Shown: positions 16,041 to 22,932 of the stretch, piece by piece
How positions within the stretch are numbered: position 1 is the first letter of the stretch
How the letters are laid out: every line of letters starts with the position of its first letter
Source: Streptosporangiaceae bacterium
Lineage (GTDB): Bacteria > Actinomycetota > Actinomycetes > Streptosporangiales > Streptosporangiaceae
Length of the DNA stretch: 27,351 nt
Assembly (NCBI GenBank): GCA_030039095.1
Contig: JASHQP010000728.1
Coordinates: 1-27,351 of the forward strand
Reading direction: 5' to 3'
The notes under the pieces: model-generated
Database searches by the model: none
The model's input: only the letters and a program-made list of their open reading frames with translations
Told to the model about the DNA's origin: nothing
Made by a program: the position numbers and the translations under genes

Positions 16041-16943
16041 ATGAGCAACCCGTTCTACGAGTACTCGCCGATCGTTCGCCGACCGCCGTTCGAGCTTCCC
16101 GGAGGCTCCCGCCTGGCCCTCTGGTTCGGCGTGGCGATCGAGCACTACCCGTGGGGCAAGCCGGGCCTGTCCCTCGTGCCGTACACAGCCGACCTGGTGC
16201 CGGACCCGATGAACTACGGGTGGCGGGACTACGGCCCCCGGGTGGGCGCATTCCGGCTCATGGACATCCTGGACCGGGCCGGCATCCCGGTGACCGGCAT
16301 CGTCAACAGCGACGCCTGCGCCGAGTATCCCGGCCTCATCGAGGAGGCGCTCGGGCGCGGCTGGACGAGCTGGGTCGCGCACGGCGACAACAACTCCACC
16401 TGGCAGGTCGGCCTCGAGCGGGACGCGGAGGTCGAGCTCGTCAAGAAGGTCACTTCCGCGATCGAGGCCGCCGTCGGGCACCCGCCAGCGGGCTGGATCG
16501 GGCCGGCGCTGACCGGGACCATGAACACGTTCGACGTGATAGCAGAGGCTGGCTACCGGTACACGATCGACTGGGCGGACGACGATCAGCCGCACTGGGT
16601 GAACGTCTCCAGCGGTCTGCTGGCGTCGGTTCCCTACCAGCGCGAGCTCAACGACGTCGTCGCGTTCATGCTCCACCACGAGACCGGCGAACAGTTCGCG
16701 CAGTCGATACTCGACGCCGTCGATCAGATGCTCGCCGACCCTGGCGACCACGGGCGCGTGCTGGGAGTGGGGTTCCACCCGTTCCTGGTCGGCCAGCCCT
16801 GGCGGGCGATCCACCTGGCCCGTGCTCTCGAGCAGCTGCGCGACCGCGACGGCGTGTGGCTGACCACGAGCGACGCGGTAGCCGACCTGTTCTTCCAGGC
16901 CAGCGCCCCCGGCGCAGGCCCGGAGGGCGAATCGCCGCAATAG
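16041..16943 (+). CDS. Polysaccharide deacetylase / PuuE-like (cofactor-free allantoinase group) family protein
   Basis: This 300-aa protein has the NodB-type barrel, in the branch that contains PuuE allantoinase. It opens with RPPFELPGGSRLALWFGVAIEHYP and has the branch's YGPRVGAFRLMDILDRAG (residues 64-81), then SWVAHGDNNSTW (110-121) and AGWIGP. The metal-binding TFDDG and HSxxH motifs of true polysaccharide deacetylases are absent; Glu34 and His114 sit near those places. A cyclic or linear amide is therefore a more likely substrate than a sugar polymer. Its place in an N-heterocycle-like operon suggests hydrolysis of an amide or formamide intermediate. The ATG lies 16 nt after the ALDH stop. 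Confidence 0.82.
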   Translation: MSNPFYEYSPIVRRPPFELPGGSRLALWFGVAIEHYPWGKPGLSLVPYTADLVPDPMNYGWRDYGPRVGAFRLMDILDRAGIPVTGIVNSDACAEYPGLIEEALGRGWTSWVAHGDNNSTWQVGLERDAEVELVKKVTSAIEAAVGHPPAGWIGPALTGTMNTFDVIAEAGYRYTIDWADDDQPHWVNVSSGLLASVPYQRELNDVVAFMLHHETGEQFAQSILDAVDQMLADPGDHGRVLGVGFHPFLVGQPWRAIHLARALEQLRDRDGVWLTTSDAVADLFFQASAPGAGPEGESPQ

Positions 16944-16995
16944 CCGCGCGCAACGGTGGCCCGCGGTCCGGCCGATGACGAGCGGGCGGGAGGAA

Positions 16996-18525
16996 ATGGT
17001 GGACGGTTTCGACTACATCGTCGTCGGCGGGGGCAGCGCTGGCTGCGTCGTCGCTGCCAGGCTCGCGCAGGATCCCGGCGCCCGGGTGCTGCTCGTGGAG
17101 GCCGGGCGCCCGCAGCGCACCCGCGCAACGAGCGTGCCCAACGCGTGGCCGGAGAACCTGGGCTCGGCGGCGGAGTGGGGCGACGCCACCGTCCCGCAAG
17201 CCGACGCGGGCCCGATCGTCTACCCACGAGGCCGGACCCTTGGCGGGTCCGGCGCGATCAACGGCATGGCCCACACCCGGGGCAACCGCGCCGTCTACGA
17301 CGGCTGGGCGGCCGAGGGCGCGAAGGGCTGGGCGTTCGCCGACCTGCTGCCGTACTTCCGCCGCTCGGAGTCTGCGGCCGGACGCGATCTCGAGCTCCGC
17401 GGCCACGACGGGCCGATACGGGTGGCTCCGGTGCCGGAGGCCGACCGCCATCCGGTCGCGGTCGCGTTCGCGGCCGCGCTGACCGCCTCGGGCTGGCCAG
17501 CAACCGACGATCTGAGCGGGCCGAACCAGGAAGGTGCCTGCTGGGTCGACCTGGCCATCGCCGACGGCGAGCGGGTCAGCCCCGCCGACGGCTACGTGCG
17601 GCCGATGCTCGGCAGCCCCAACCTGGTCGTCCGCACGGAGTGCCTCGTCACGGCGTTAAGATTCAGCCGCGGCACCTGCACCGGCATCAGCTATGTGCGC
17701 GACGGAGCGCCGGCGCAGGTGAGCTGCTCGCGTGAGGTGATCCTCTGCGCCGGGGCCATCGGCACGCCGCAGTTGCTGATGCTCTCCGGGATCGGCCCGG
17801 CACATCGGCTGCGCAACCTTGGGATAGGCCCGGTGGCGGATGCCGGGGAGGTTGGCGAGAATCTCCAGGATCACCCCATCGCGCTGACGTCGTACGCCAC
17901 CGAGAGTGCGCTGCCGGTCAGCCGGTACAACCACGGCGAGATGTACGCGGCGCTGCGCAGCGGGCTCGGCGGCACGGTCCCAGACCTGCACCTGTTCCCG
18001 ATCCTGCTTCCGCTGACGGCCGCGGGGAACGAGCCTCCGCCGACCGGATACGCGCTGGTTGCCTCCGTGGTGGCACCGGAAAGCCGTGGCTCTGTCCGGC
18101 TCGCGTCTGCGCACCCGCAAGCGTCTCCCCTGATAGATCCGGGTCTGCTGCGCACCGGACGGGACCTGGACGCGCTGGCAGCCGGGGTGACGATCATCCA
18201 GCAGGCAACCTCGGGCCGCGGCGTGTGGGACGAGTCTTCTCACGACCGCCACCGGAGGCTCTACCCGGGCCCCGACGTGCGGACCGACGCCGGCGTGCGT
18301 GACTACGTGCGGCACGCGGTGGGCAGCTACTACCACCCGGTCGGCACGTGCCGGCTGGGCCGGGACGACGGCGCTGTCGTCGACGTGGAACTACGCGTGC
18401 AGGGGATCGACGGGCTGCGGGTCGCGGACGCATCCGTGATGCCCGCGATCCCCAACGCGCATCCCCATGCGACCGTGCTGGCCATCGCGGAAAGGGCCGC
18501 CGACCTGATCAGCTCTCGGAGATAA
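16996..18525 (+). CDS. GMC family FAD-dependent oxidoreductase (alcohol oxidase/dehydrogenase)
   Basis: This flavoprotein (about 509 aa) has the N-terminal Rossmann motif DYIVVGGGSAGCVVAARL and the GMC signature PRGRTLGGSGAING. It also has the second signature GAIGTPQLLMLSGIG. The active-site pair appears as His447 in YYHPVGTC and His491 in NAHPHATV, a His-His arrangement. Family members oxidise primary alcohols; choline oxidase, aryl-alcohol oxidase and pyridoxine 4-oxidase are examples. Pyridoxine 4-oxidase is attractive here because of the transaminase next door, but the active-site residues do not prove it. Start choice: ATG 16996 or GTG 16999 just after GGGAGGAA; ATG 16975 is possible but lacks a site. 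It is 52 nt after the deacetylase-like gene. Confidence 0.9.
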   Translation: MVDGFDYIVVGGGSAGCVVAARLAQDPGARVLLVEAGRPQRTRATSVPNAWPENLGSAAEWGDATVPQADAGPIVYPRGRTLGGSGAINGMAHTRGNRAVYDGWAAEGAKGWAFADLLPYFRRSESAAGRDLELRGHDGPIRVAPVPEADRHPVAVAFAAALTASGWPATDDLSGPNQEGACWVDLAIADGERVSPADGYVRPMLGSPNLVVRTECLVTALRFSRGTCTGISYVRDGAPAQVSCSREVILCAGAIGTPQLLMLSGIGPAHRLRNLGIGPVADAGEVGENLQDHPIALTSYATESALPVSRYNHGEMYAALRSGLGGTVPDLHLFPILLPLTAAGNEPPPTGYALVASVVAPESRGSVRLASAHPQASPLIDPGLLRTGRDLDALAAGVTIIQQATSGRGVWDESSHDRHRRLYPGPDVRTDAGVRDYVRHAVGSYYHPVGTCRLGRDDGAVVDVELRVQGIDGLRVADASVMPAIPNAHPHATVLAIAERAADLISSRR

Positions 18526-18558
18526 GTCACGACCGCTCACGGAAGGGGCGAGGAGATC

Positions 18559-19980
18559 ATGGCCGACGCGACAGCAGCAGACAACGAAATCGGCGGGCAT
18601 CTCGAGAGCCGTCACATCGACGTGATCCCCGCCGCCGAGCGGCACGGGAAGCCGTGGCAGCAGTTCGCCTTCTGGTGGGGCGGGAACGTGAACGTCTTCA
18701 ACCTCGTCATCGGCGCGGTCGTCGTAGAGATCGGCCTGACCTTCTGGTGGGCGGTCATCGCCATAGCGGCGGGCACATTGATCGGCGCACTGCTCATAGC
18801 GCTGCACGCGACTCAGGGCCCCGTGCTCGGAGTGCCGCAGACCATTCAGAGCCGCGGGCAGTTCGGGTTCTACGGCTCGGCGTTCCTGTTCCCCTGCGTC
18901 CTGCTCCTCAACGTAGGGTTCATCGCCGCTCAGCTGGTGATCCAGTCGCAGAGCATGCAGGGCGTCGTGAACTCTGTGAGCATTCCATGGTGGGCGGTGA
19001 TCCTCACCGTGCCCGCGGTGGTGATCGGCGTATTCGGTTACCGCTGGATCCATCACGTGATGCGGGCAACGGCGGTCATCGTGGGGATCTCGCTTCTGAT
19101 CATGCTCATCCAGGCACTGACCTACGGCTCGCTGCCGGCCCACGAGACCAGCATGACGGCGCCCTCCGCTGGCCTGTTCATGGCGGGCGTGGCGCTGCTC
19201 GTCATCGACATGCTGTCGTACGGCCCCTTCGTGTCGGATTACACCCGCTACCTGCCCGCGCAGACCAGCGGCAAGCGGCTGTTCTGGGCGATCTACGGAG
19301 GCAACGTCCTGGCGACCACGGGGTCGTGCGTGATCGGCGCCTATTTCGCCGCGCTGCTGCCGAGCCTCGGGGTAGTCGCGGCGGTTGGCAAGGTCTCGGG
19401 TAAATGGGCGCTGATCGTCATGGCCTTCAGCCTCATCGACGCGTGCACCTTCAACGCGTACACGGGCGGGTTCCAGATACTGGCGTTCGGCAACATGTGG
19501 CGCCGTTTCAAGGCGGTCTCGCTGACGGTGCGGCTCGTGCCCTTCCTGTGCGTCATGGCCGCAGGGCTGATCGTTGCGCTCCTGGGCTACCAGCACTTCG
19601 TGACGAACCTGAGCAACTTCCTTGACGTCCTGCTCGTCATCTTCATCCCATGGTCGGCGGTCAACCTCACCGACTACTTCGTGGTCCGGCGCGCTCGCTA
19701 CGACGTCGAGTCCTTCTTCGTCCCGAACGGCATCTACGGCAAGGTCGCCTGGCGCGGGCTGCTCGCCTACGCGATCGGCCTGGGTGCGGAGTGGCCGTTC
19801 GTCTCGCAGCCCGACTACGTCGGCCCGCTCGTCGCCAAGCTCGGCGGCGCGGACATCTCGTGGATCGTCGGATGGGTCGTGGCGGCCGCGGTATACCTGC
19901 TGCTGATGCGCGGCGCGAGCAGAACCGAGCCCGCCGGTGCCCATGCGCTCGCGGCGGCGCCGGAAAGCGGGCTGGCGTAG
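18559..19980 (+). CDS. NCS1 family nucleobase/vitamin permease (second copy)
   Basis: This 473-aa protein with about twelve membrane segments is paralogous to the permease at 13005-14444. It shares IDVIPAAERHG at the N-terminus, QGPVLGVPQTIQSRGQFGFYG, FVSDYTRYLP, FIPWSAVNLTDYF, and a closing LGGADISWIVG that is nearly identical in the first copy. The ATG at 18559 follows GAGGAG closely. It is last in the plus-strand operon, 33 nt after the GMC gene. Two diverged importers of one family in one operon suggest two related substrates, for example different forms of one vitamin or ring compound, or uptake plus export. Specificity cannot be read. Confidence 0.92.
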   Translation: MADATAADNEIGGHLESRHIDVIPAAERHGKPWQQFAFWWGGNVNVFNLVIGAVVVEIGLTFWWAVIAIAAGTLIGALLIALHATQGPVLGVPQTIQSRGQFGFYGSAFLFPCVLLLNVGFIAAQLVIQSQSMQGVVNSVSIPWWAVILTVPAVVIGVFGYRWIHHVMRATAVIVGISLLIMLIQALTYGSLPAHETSMTAPSAGLFMAGVALLVIDMLSYGPFVSDYTRYLPAQTSGKRLFWAIYGGNVLATTGSCVIGAYFAALLPSLGVVAAVGKVSGKWALIVMAFSLIDACTFNAYTGGFQILAFGNMWRRFKAVSLTVRLVPFLCVMAAGLIVALLGYQHFVTNLSNFLDVLLVIFIPWSAVNLTDYFVVRRARYDVESFFVPNGIYGKVAWRGLLAYAIGLGAEWPFVSQPDYVGPLVAKLGGADISWIVGWVVAAAVYLLLMRGASRTEPAGAHALAAAPESGLA

Positions 19981-19999
19981 CGGACCGGCTCGACGCGTA

Positions 20000-20022
20000 C
20001 GATTCCGTGACCAACGGAATCG
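20000..20022. repeat. 9-bp perfect inverted repeat beside the SDR ribosome binding site
   Basis: CGATTCCGT (20000-20008) and ACGGAATCG (20014-20022) are exact reverse complements around a 5-nt spacer. The right arm touches GGAGCG, the probable ribosome binding site of the SDR gene at 20033. It may be a regulator-binding palindrome or an RNA hairpin that ends the permease operon or hides the SDR start. Confidence 0.6.
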
Positions 20023-20032
20023 GAGCGCCCTC

Positions 20033-20839
20033 ATGACGGATGAAGCGAGATCGGTGCTGATCACCGGCGCGTCGGCTGGCATCGGCCGCGCCTGCGCCGA
20101 GACGCTGCAGGCGGCCGGCTGGGCCGTCACCGCGGCAAGCCGGCGCGGCACGGCCCCGGCCGGGTGCACCGGGCTGGTCATGGACGTCGACGACGACGAA
20201 TCGGTGCGCGCCGGCGTCGCGGGGATGCTGGCGCAGCGCGGCCGGGTCGATGCCCTGGTCGCCGCCGCGGGGTGGGGCCTGGCGGGCGCCGCGGAGCAGT
20301 GCACCCTCGCCGAGGCCAAGGCCCAGCTCGAGACGAACTTCTGGGGGTGCGTCCGGGTGGTGCAGCAGGTCCTGCCGACGATGCGGGCCAGCGGCGCCGG
20401 CCGCATCGTGCTGGTCAGCTCGCTCGGCGGGCTGATCGCCATTCCGTTCCAGGCCTTCTACACGGCCAGCAAGTTCGCCCTCGAGGGCTTCGGCGAGGCG
20501 CTCGCGTACGAGGTCGCGCCGTTCGGCGTCCAGGTGACGCTCGTCGAGCCCGGGAACATCAGCACCGACTTCACCGGCAGCCGCCGGACGGCGGCGGCGG
20601 CCACCGGCCCGCTCTACGGCCCCGCGTTCACCAAGGCGCTCGGCGTGATGGAACGCGACGAGGCCAACGGCGCGCCCGCTGCCGCCGTGGCCACGGTGGT
20701 GCGGCGGGTCCTGGAGGCTCCGCACCCACCCATGCGGGTGTCGGCGGGCAAGTCCGCCGAGCGCATCGGCCTGCTGGCCAAGCGGCTGCTGCCGTTCCGC
20801 CTGTTCCGGGCCGGGGCCAGGGGCGCCCTCGGCGTCTGA
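20033..20839 (+). CDS. Short-chain dehydrogenase/reductase (SDR)
   Basis: This 268-aa classical SDR has the cofactor motif TGASAGIG (residues 11-18), Asn102, and the catalytic Ser130 in VLVSS with Tyr143 and Lys147 in YTASK. The usual NNAG is AAAG (77-80). The C-terminal part is long and basic (AKRLLPFRLFRAGARGALGV), as in SDRs annotated as acting on lipid or retinol-like substrates. Ser-Arg-Arg after the second strand (residues 36-38) suggests NADP. The ATG at 20033 has GGAGCG upstream. A 52-nt gap with an inverted repeat separates it from the permease operon, and a strong hairpin follows, so it is probably its own unit. Substrate unknown. Confidence 0.9.
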   Translation: MTDEARSVLITGASAGIGRACAETLQAAGWAVTAASRRGTAPAGCTGLVMDVDDDESVRAGVAGMLAQRGRVDALVAAAGWGLAGAAEQCTLAEAKAQLETNFWGCVRVVQQVLPTMRASGAGRIVLVSSLGGLIAIPFQAFYTASKFALEGFGEALAYEVAPFGVQVTLVEPGNISTDFTGSRRTAAAATGPLYGPAFTKALGVMERDEANGAPAAAVATVVRRVLEAPHPPMRVSAGKSAERIGLLAKRLLPFRLFRAGARGALGV

Positions 20840-20854
20840 GGCCCGGCGGCGAGG

Positions 20855-20876
20855 CCCGGGCGGATCACCGCCCGGG
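20855..20876 (+). terminator. Putative terminator hairpin after the SDR gene
   Basis: A perfect 9-bp GC stem, CCCGGGCGG (20855-20863) with CCGCCCGGG (20868-20876), closes an ATCA loop 16 nt after the SDR stop. There is no T-tract, as is common for terminators in high-GC actinobacteria. Confidence 0.6.
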
Positions 20877-20907
20877 GTGCCCGGCCGGTCTCGGCTAGCC
20901 TGGCCCC

Positions 20908-21312
20908 ATGGTCACGGCCACATCGCGCACGCGCTTGCACGGAACACCCCCGGCCGTTGCCCTGATCCTCGATGTGTGCTGCGTGATGGTATTTGTCGCG
21001 ATCGGCCTGGCCGCGCACCACCACGGGGAGTCGGCCGGTGGCCTGGCCAGCACCGCCTGGCCGTTCCTGGTCGGGCTCGGGACTGGGCTGCTCGTCACCC
21101 GCGCCTGGCGACGGCCCGCCGCGATCGTCCCCGCGGGCCTCGGCGCGTGGCTGGGCACGGTCGCGGTCGGCATGCTGCTCCGCGTGGTGGCGGGTCAGGG
21201 GACCGCGCCCGCTTTCATCGTCGTCGCGCTGTGCTTCCTCGGCCTGTTCCTGCTCGGCTGGCGGCTCGTGGCGGCCGTGGCGGCCCGCTGGCGGCCCGCC
21301 GCCCGAGGTTGA
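20908..21312 (+). CDS. DUF3054 family small membrane protein
   Basis: This 134-aa protein has four predicted membrane helices. It matches the DUF3054 pattern as I recall it: LDVCCVMVFVAIGLAAHHHGES, then TAWPFLVGLGTGLLVTRAWRRP, then GTVAVGMLLRVVAGQGTAPAFI, then LGLFLLGWRLVAA. The conserved Asp22, the RAWRRP turn and LLR-GQGTA are all present. Function of the family is unknown; it is widespread in actinobacteria. The ATG at 20908 has no ribosome binding site, but TAGCCT (20896-20901), a TANNNT -10, lies 6 nt upstream, so the message may be leaderless. It is an ordinary chromosomal gene and probably unrelated to the catabolic clusters. Confidence 0.85.
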   Translation: MVTATSRTRLHGTPPAVALILDVCCVMVFVAIGLAAHHHGESAGGLASTAWPFLVGLGTGLLVTRAWRRPAAIVPAGLGAWLGTVAVGMLLRVVAGQGTAPAFIVVALCFLGLFLLGWRLVAAVAARWRPAARG

Positions 21313-21361
21313 GCGGAGGGGCCAGCCAGGCCCGCGGCCCTTGCCAGCCCATTGGGCCCGC

Positions 21362-21384
21362 CCTAGACTGAACATTCAGTCAAT
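21362..21384. promoter_or_regulatory. TetR-type palindromic operator upstream of the class III aminotransferase
   Basis: The core GACTGAACATTCAGTC (21366-21381) is a 16-bp palindrome with only the central two bases unpaired. On the minus strand the full 23 bp matches the site at 22882-22904 with two differences. It lies 18 nt before the ATG at 21402, where a bound repressor would block transcription. Confidence 0.65.
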
Positions 21385-21401
21385 CGCGTGAGGAGCGCGC
21401 A

Positions 21402-22811
21402 ATGGCCGAGCAGGCCGTCCCGAATCAGTCGCCCAGAACTATCAGCAACGCCCATAACCCCAGCCCCGCCGCCCTCGACGAGCTCATCGCCCAGCAGGAG
21501 AAGATCTTCGTCGAGCGTCAGGGCGAATCGCGGCGGATGGCCGCCCGGGCGGACCGCGCGCTCGCCGGGGGGGTCACCTCCAGCTGGCAGATCACCAGCC
21601 CGCAGCCGGTATGGCTCAGCCACGGCAAGGGATCCAAGATCTACGACGTCGACGGCACCGAGTACGTCGACCTGCACGGCGGATACGGCGCGGCCCTGGC
21701 CGGGCACGGCCATCCCGCGATCGTGGAAGCGGTACGCGGCCAGGCTGCGCTCGGCACGCACTTCGCCCAGCCGACGCCAGCGGCGATCCTGGTTGCCGAG
21801 GAACTGACCCGCAGGTTCGGCCTGCCGCTGTGGCGCTTCGCCAACTCGGGCACCGAGGCGACCATGGACGCCATCCACCTGATGCGCGCGATCACCGGCC
21901 GGGATCTGATCATCAAGGTGGAGGGCTGCTACCACGGCCATCACGACTCGGTGCAGGTGTCGGTCGCACCCGAGGCCGAGGAGGTGGGGCCCGCGCACAA
22001 GCCGTCCCAGGTCCCGTCCAGCACCGGGATTCCCCGGGCGATCACGGACCTCACCCTGGTGGTCGGGTTCAACGACCTCGACGGCGTCGCCCGGCTGCTG
22101 GACGAGTACCCGGGCAAGATCGCCGGGATGATCATCGAGCCGATCATGATGAACGCCGGGATCATCGAGCCCGAGCCGGGTTACCTGGCCGGCCTGAAGG
22201 AACTGCTGCACTCGAAGGACGCCCTGCTGACCTTCGATGAGGTCAAGACCGGGCTCACCGCGGGGCCCAGCGGGGCGACCGGGGTGACCGGGGTCACGCC
22301 GGACATCATCTGCCTCGCGAAGGCGATCGGCGGCGGCGTGTCCGTCGCCGCCATCGGCGGCACCGAGGAAGCGATGGCCCACGTTTCCAACGGCGACTAC
22401 GAGATGGTCGGCACGTTCAACGGGAACCCGCTCGCGATGGCCGCCTGCCGGGCCATGCTCTGCGAGGTCGCCACCCCGGCGGCGTACGAGCGGATCGACG
22501 CGCTGCGGCAGCAGGCCGTGGCCGGCCTTCAGCACGAGATCGACTCCAGGGGGCTGCCCGCGCACGTTGTCGCCGTCGGCGCCAAGGGCTGCGTGGTGTT
22601 CAGCCCCGAGCGGGTCCGTGATTTCCGCGATTTCCTCGACATCGACGATTCCTACAGCAACGCGCACTGGCTGTACCAGCACAACGGAGGGGTGTTCCTG
22701 CCGCCCTGGGGCAAGGCCGAGCAGTGGCTGATCTCGGTGCAGCACGACGAGGCTGACATAAGGCGCTTCACCGACAACTTCGCGGTGTTCGCCGCCGCCC
22801 TCCGCCCGTAG
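21402..22811 (+). CDS. Class III aminotransferase, glutamate-1-semialdehyde aminomutase-like
   Basis: This 469-aa PLP-fold I enzyme has the class III layout. It shows YDVDGTEYVDLHGGYG (81-96), GHGHP, the PLP phosphate loop NSGTEAT (148-154), CYHGHHD, Asp279 in FDEVKTG and the Schiff-base Lys307 in CLAKAIGGG. It is longer at the N-terminus than HemL and lacks the heme-pathway context, so it is probably a catabolic transaminase or aminomutase rather than HemL. The ATG at 21402 follows GAGGAG with a 6-nt gap. It carries the same palindromic operator as the ABC importer 1.5 kb downstream, so it probably acts on the amine or amino acid that importer brings in. Confidence 0.9.
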   Translation: MAEQAVPNQSPRTISNAHNPSPAALDELIAQQEKIFVERQGESRRMAARADRALAGGVTSSWQITSPQPVWLSHGKGSKIYDVDGTEYVDLHGGYGAALAGHGHPAIVEAVRGQAALGTHFAQPTPAAILVAEELTRRFGLPLWRFANSGTEATMDAIHLMRAITGRDLIIKVEGCYHGHHDSVQVSVAPEAEEVGPAHKPSQVPSSTGIPRAITDLTLVVGFNDLDGVARLLDEYPGKIAGMIIEPIMMNAGIIEPEPGYLAGLKELLHSKDALLTFDEVKTGLTAGPSGATGVTGVTPDIICLAKAIGGGVSVAAIGGTEEAMAHVSNGDYEMVGTFNGNPLAMAACRAMLCEVATPAAYERIDALRQQAVAGLQHEIDSRGLPAHVVAVGAKGCVVFSPERVRDFRDFLDIDDSYSNAHWLYQHNGGVFLPPWGKAEQWLISVQHDEADIRRFTDNFAVFAAALRP

Positions 22812-22881
22812 TCCGGACCGTTACGGAGAATGCCTTGCGCCCAGTGCCCGACAGTAGTAGTTCTAGGCGGTAACACCGTGC

Positions 22882-22904
22882 ATTGACCGAATGTTCAGTC
22901 AAGG
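22882..22904. promoter_or_regulatory. TetR-type palindromic operator upstream of the ABC importer
   Basis: The core GACCGAATGTTCAGTC (22885-22900), flanked by TT and AA, forms a 20-bp near-palindrome 28 nt before the importer's ATG at 22933. It equals the inverted site at 21362-21384 except for two bases. No TetR gene is in the window. Confidence 0.65.
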
Positions 22905-22932
22905 TCCGCCTCGCGGACCGCCGGAGGGTGAC

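Noticed and set aside
16996..18525. Diagnostic active-site proline of pyridoxine 4-oxidase in the GMC protein
   Set aside because: HPH at the second active-site position is suggestive, but by alignment with choline oxidase the catalytic position falls on the second His, so it does not prove pyridoxine 4-oxidase.
18391..20442. Long minus-strand open frame opposite the second permease, and similar ones at 12813-14522 and 22768-24351
   Set aside because: They mirror well-recognised plus-strand genes, have low-complexity Arg/Asp/His-rich translations, and match no family.
21313..21361. Terminator after the DUF3054 gene
   Set aside because: Only short GC repeats and a 5-bp GCCCA/TGGGC pair are visible, which is too weak to call.
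22891..22932. Upstream ATG for the binding lipoprotein
   Set aside because: It lies inside the palindromic operator and has no ribosome binding site. The ATG at 22933 has GGAGGG and gives a standard Tat lipoprotein signal.
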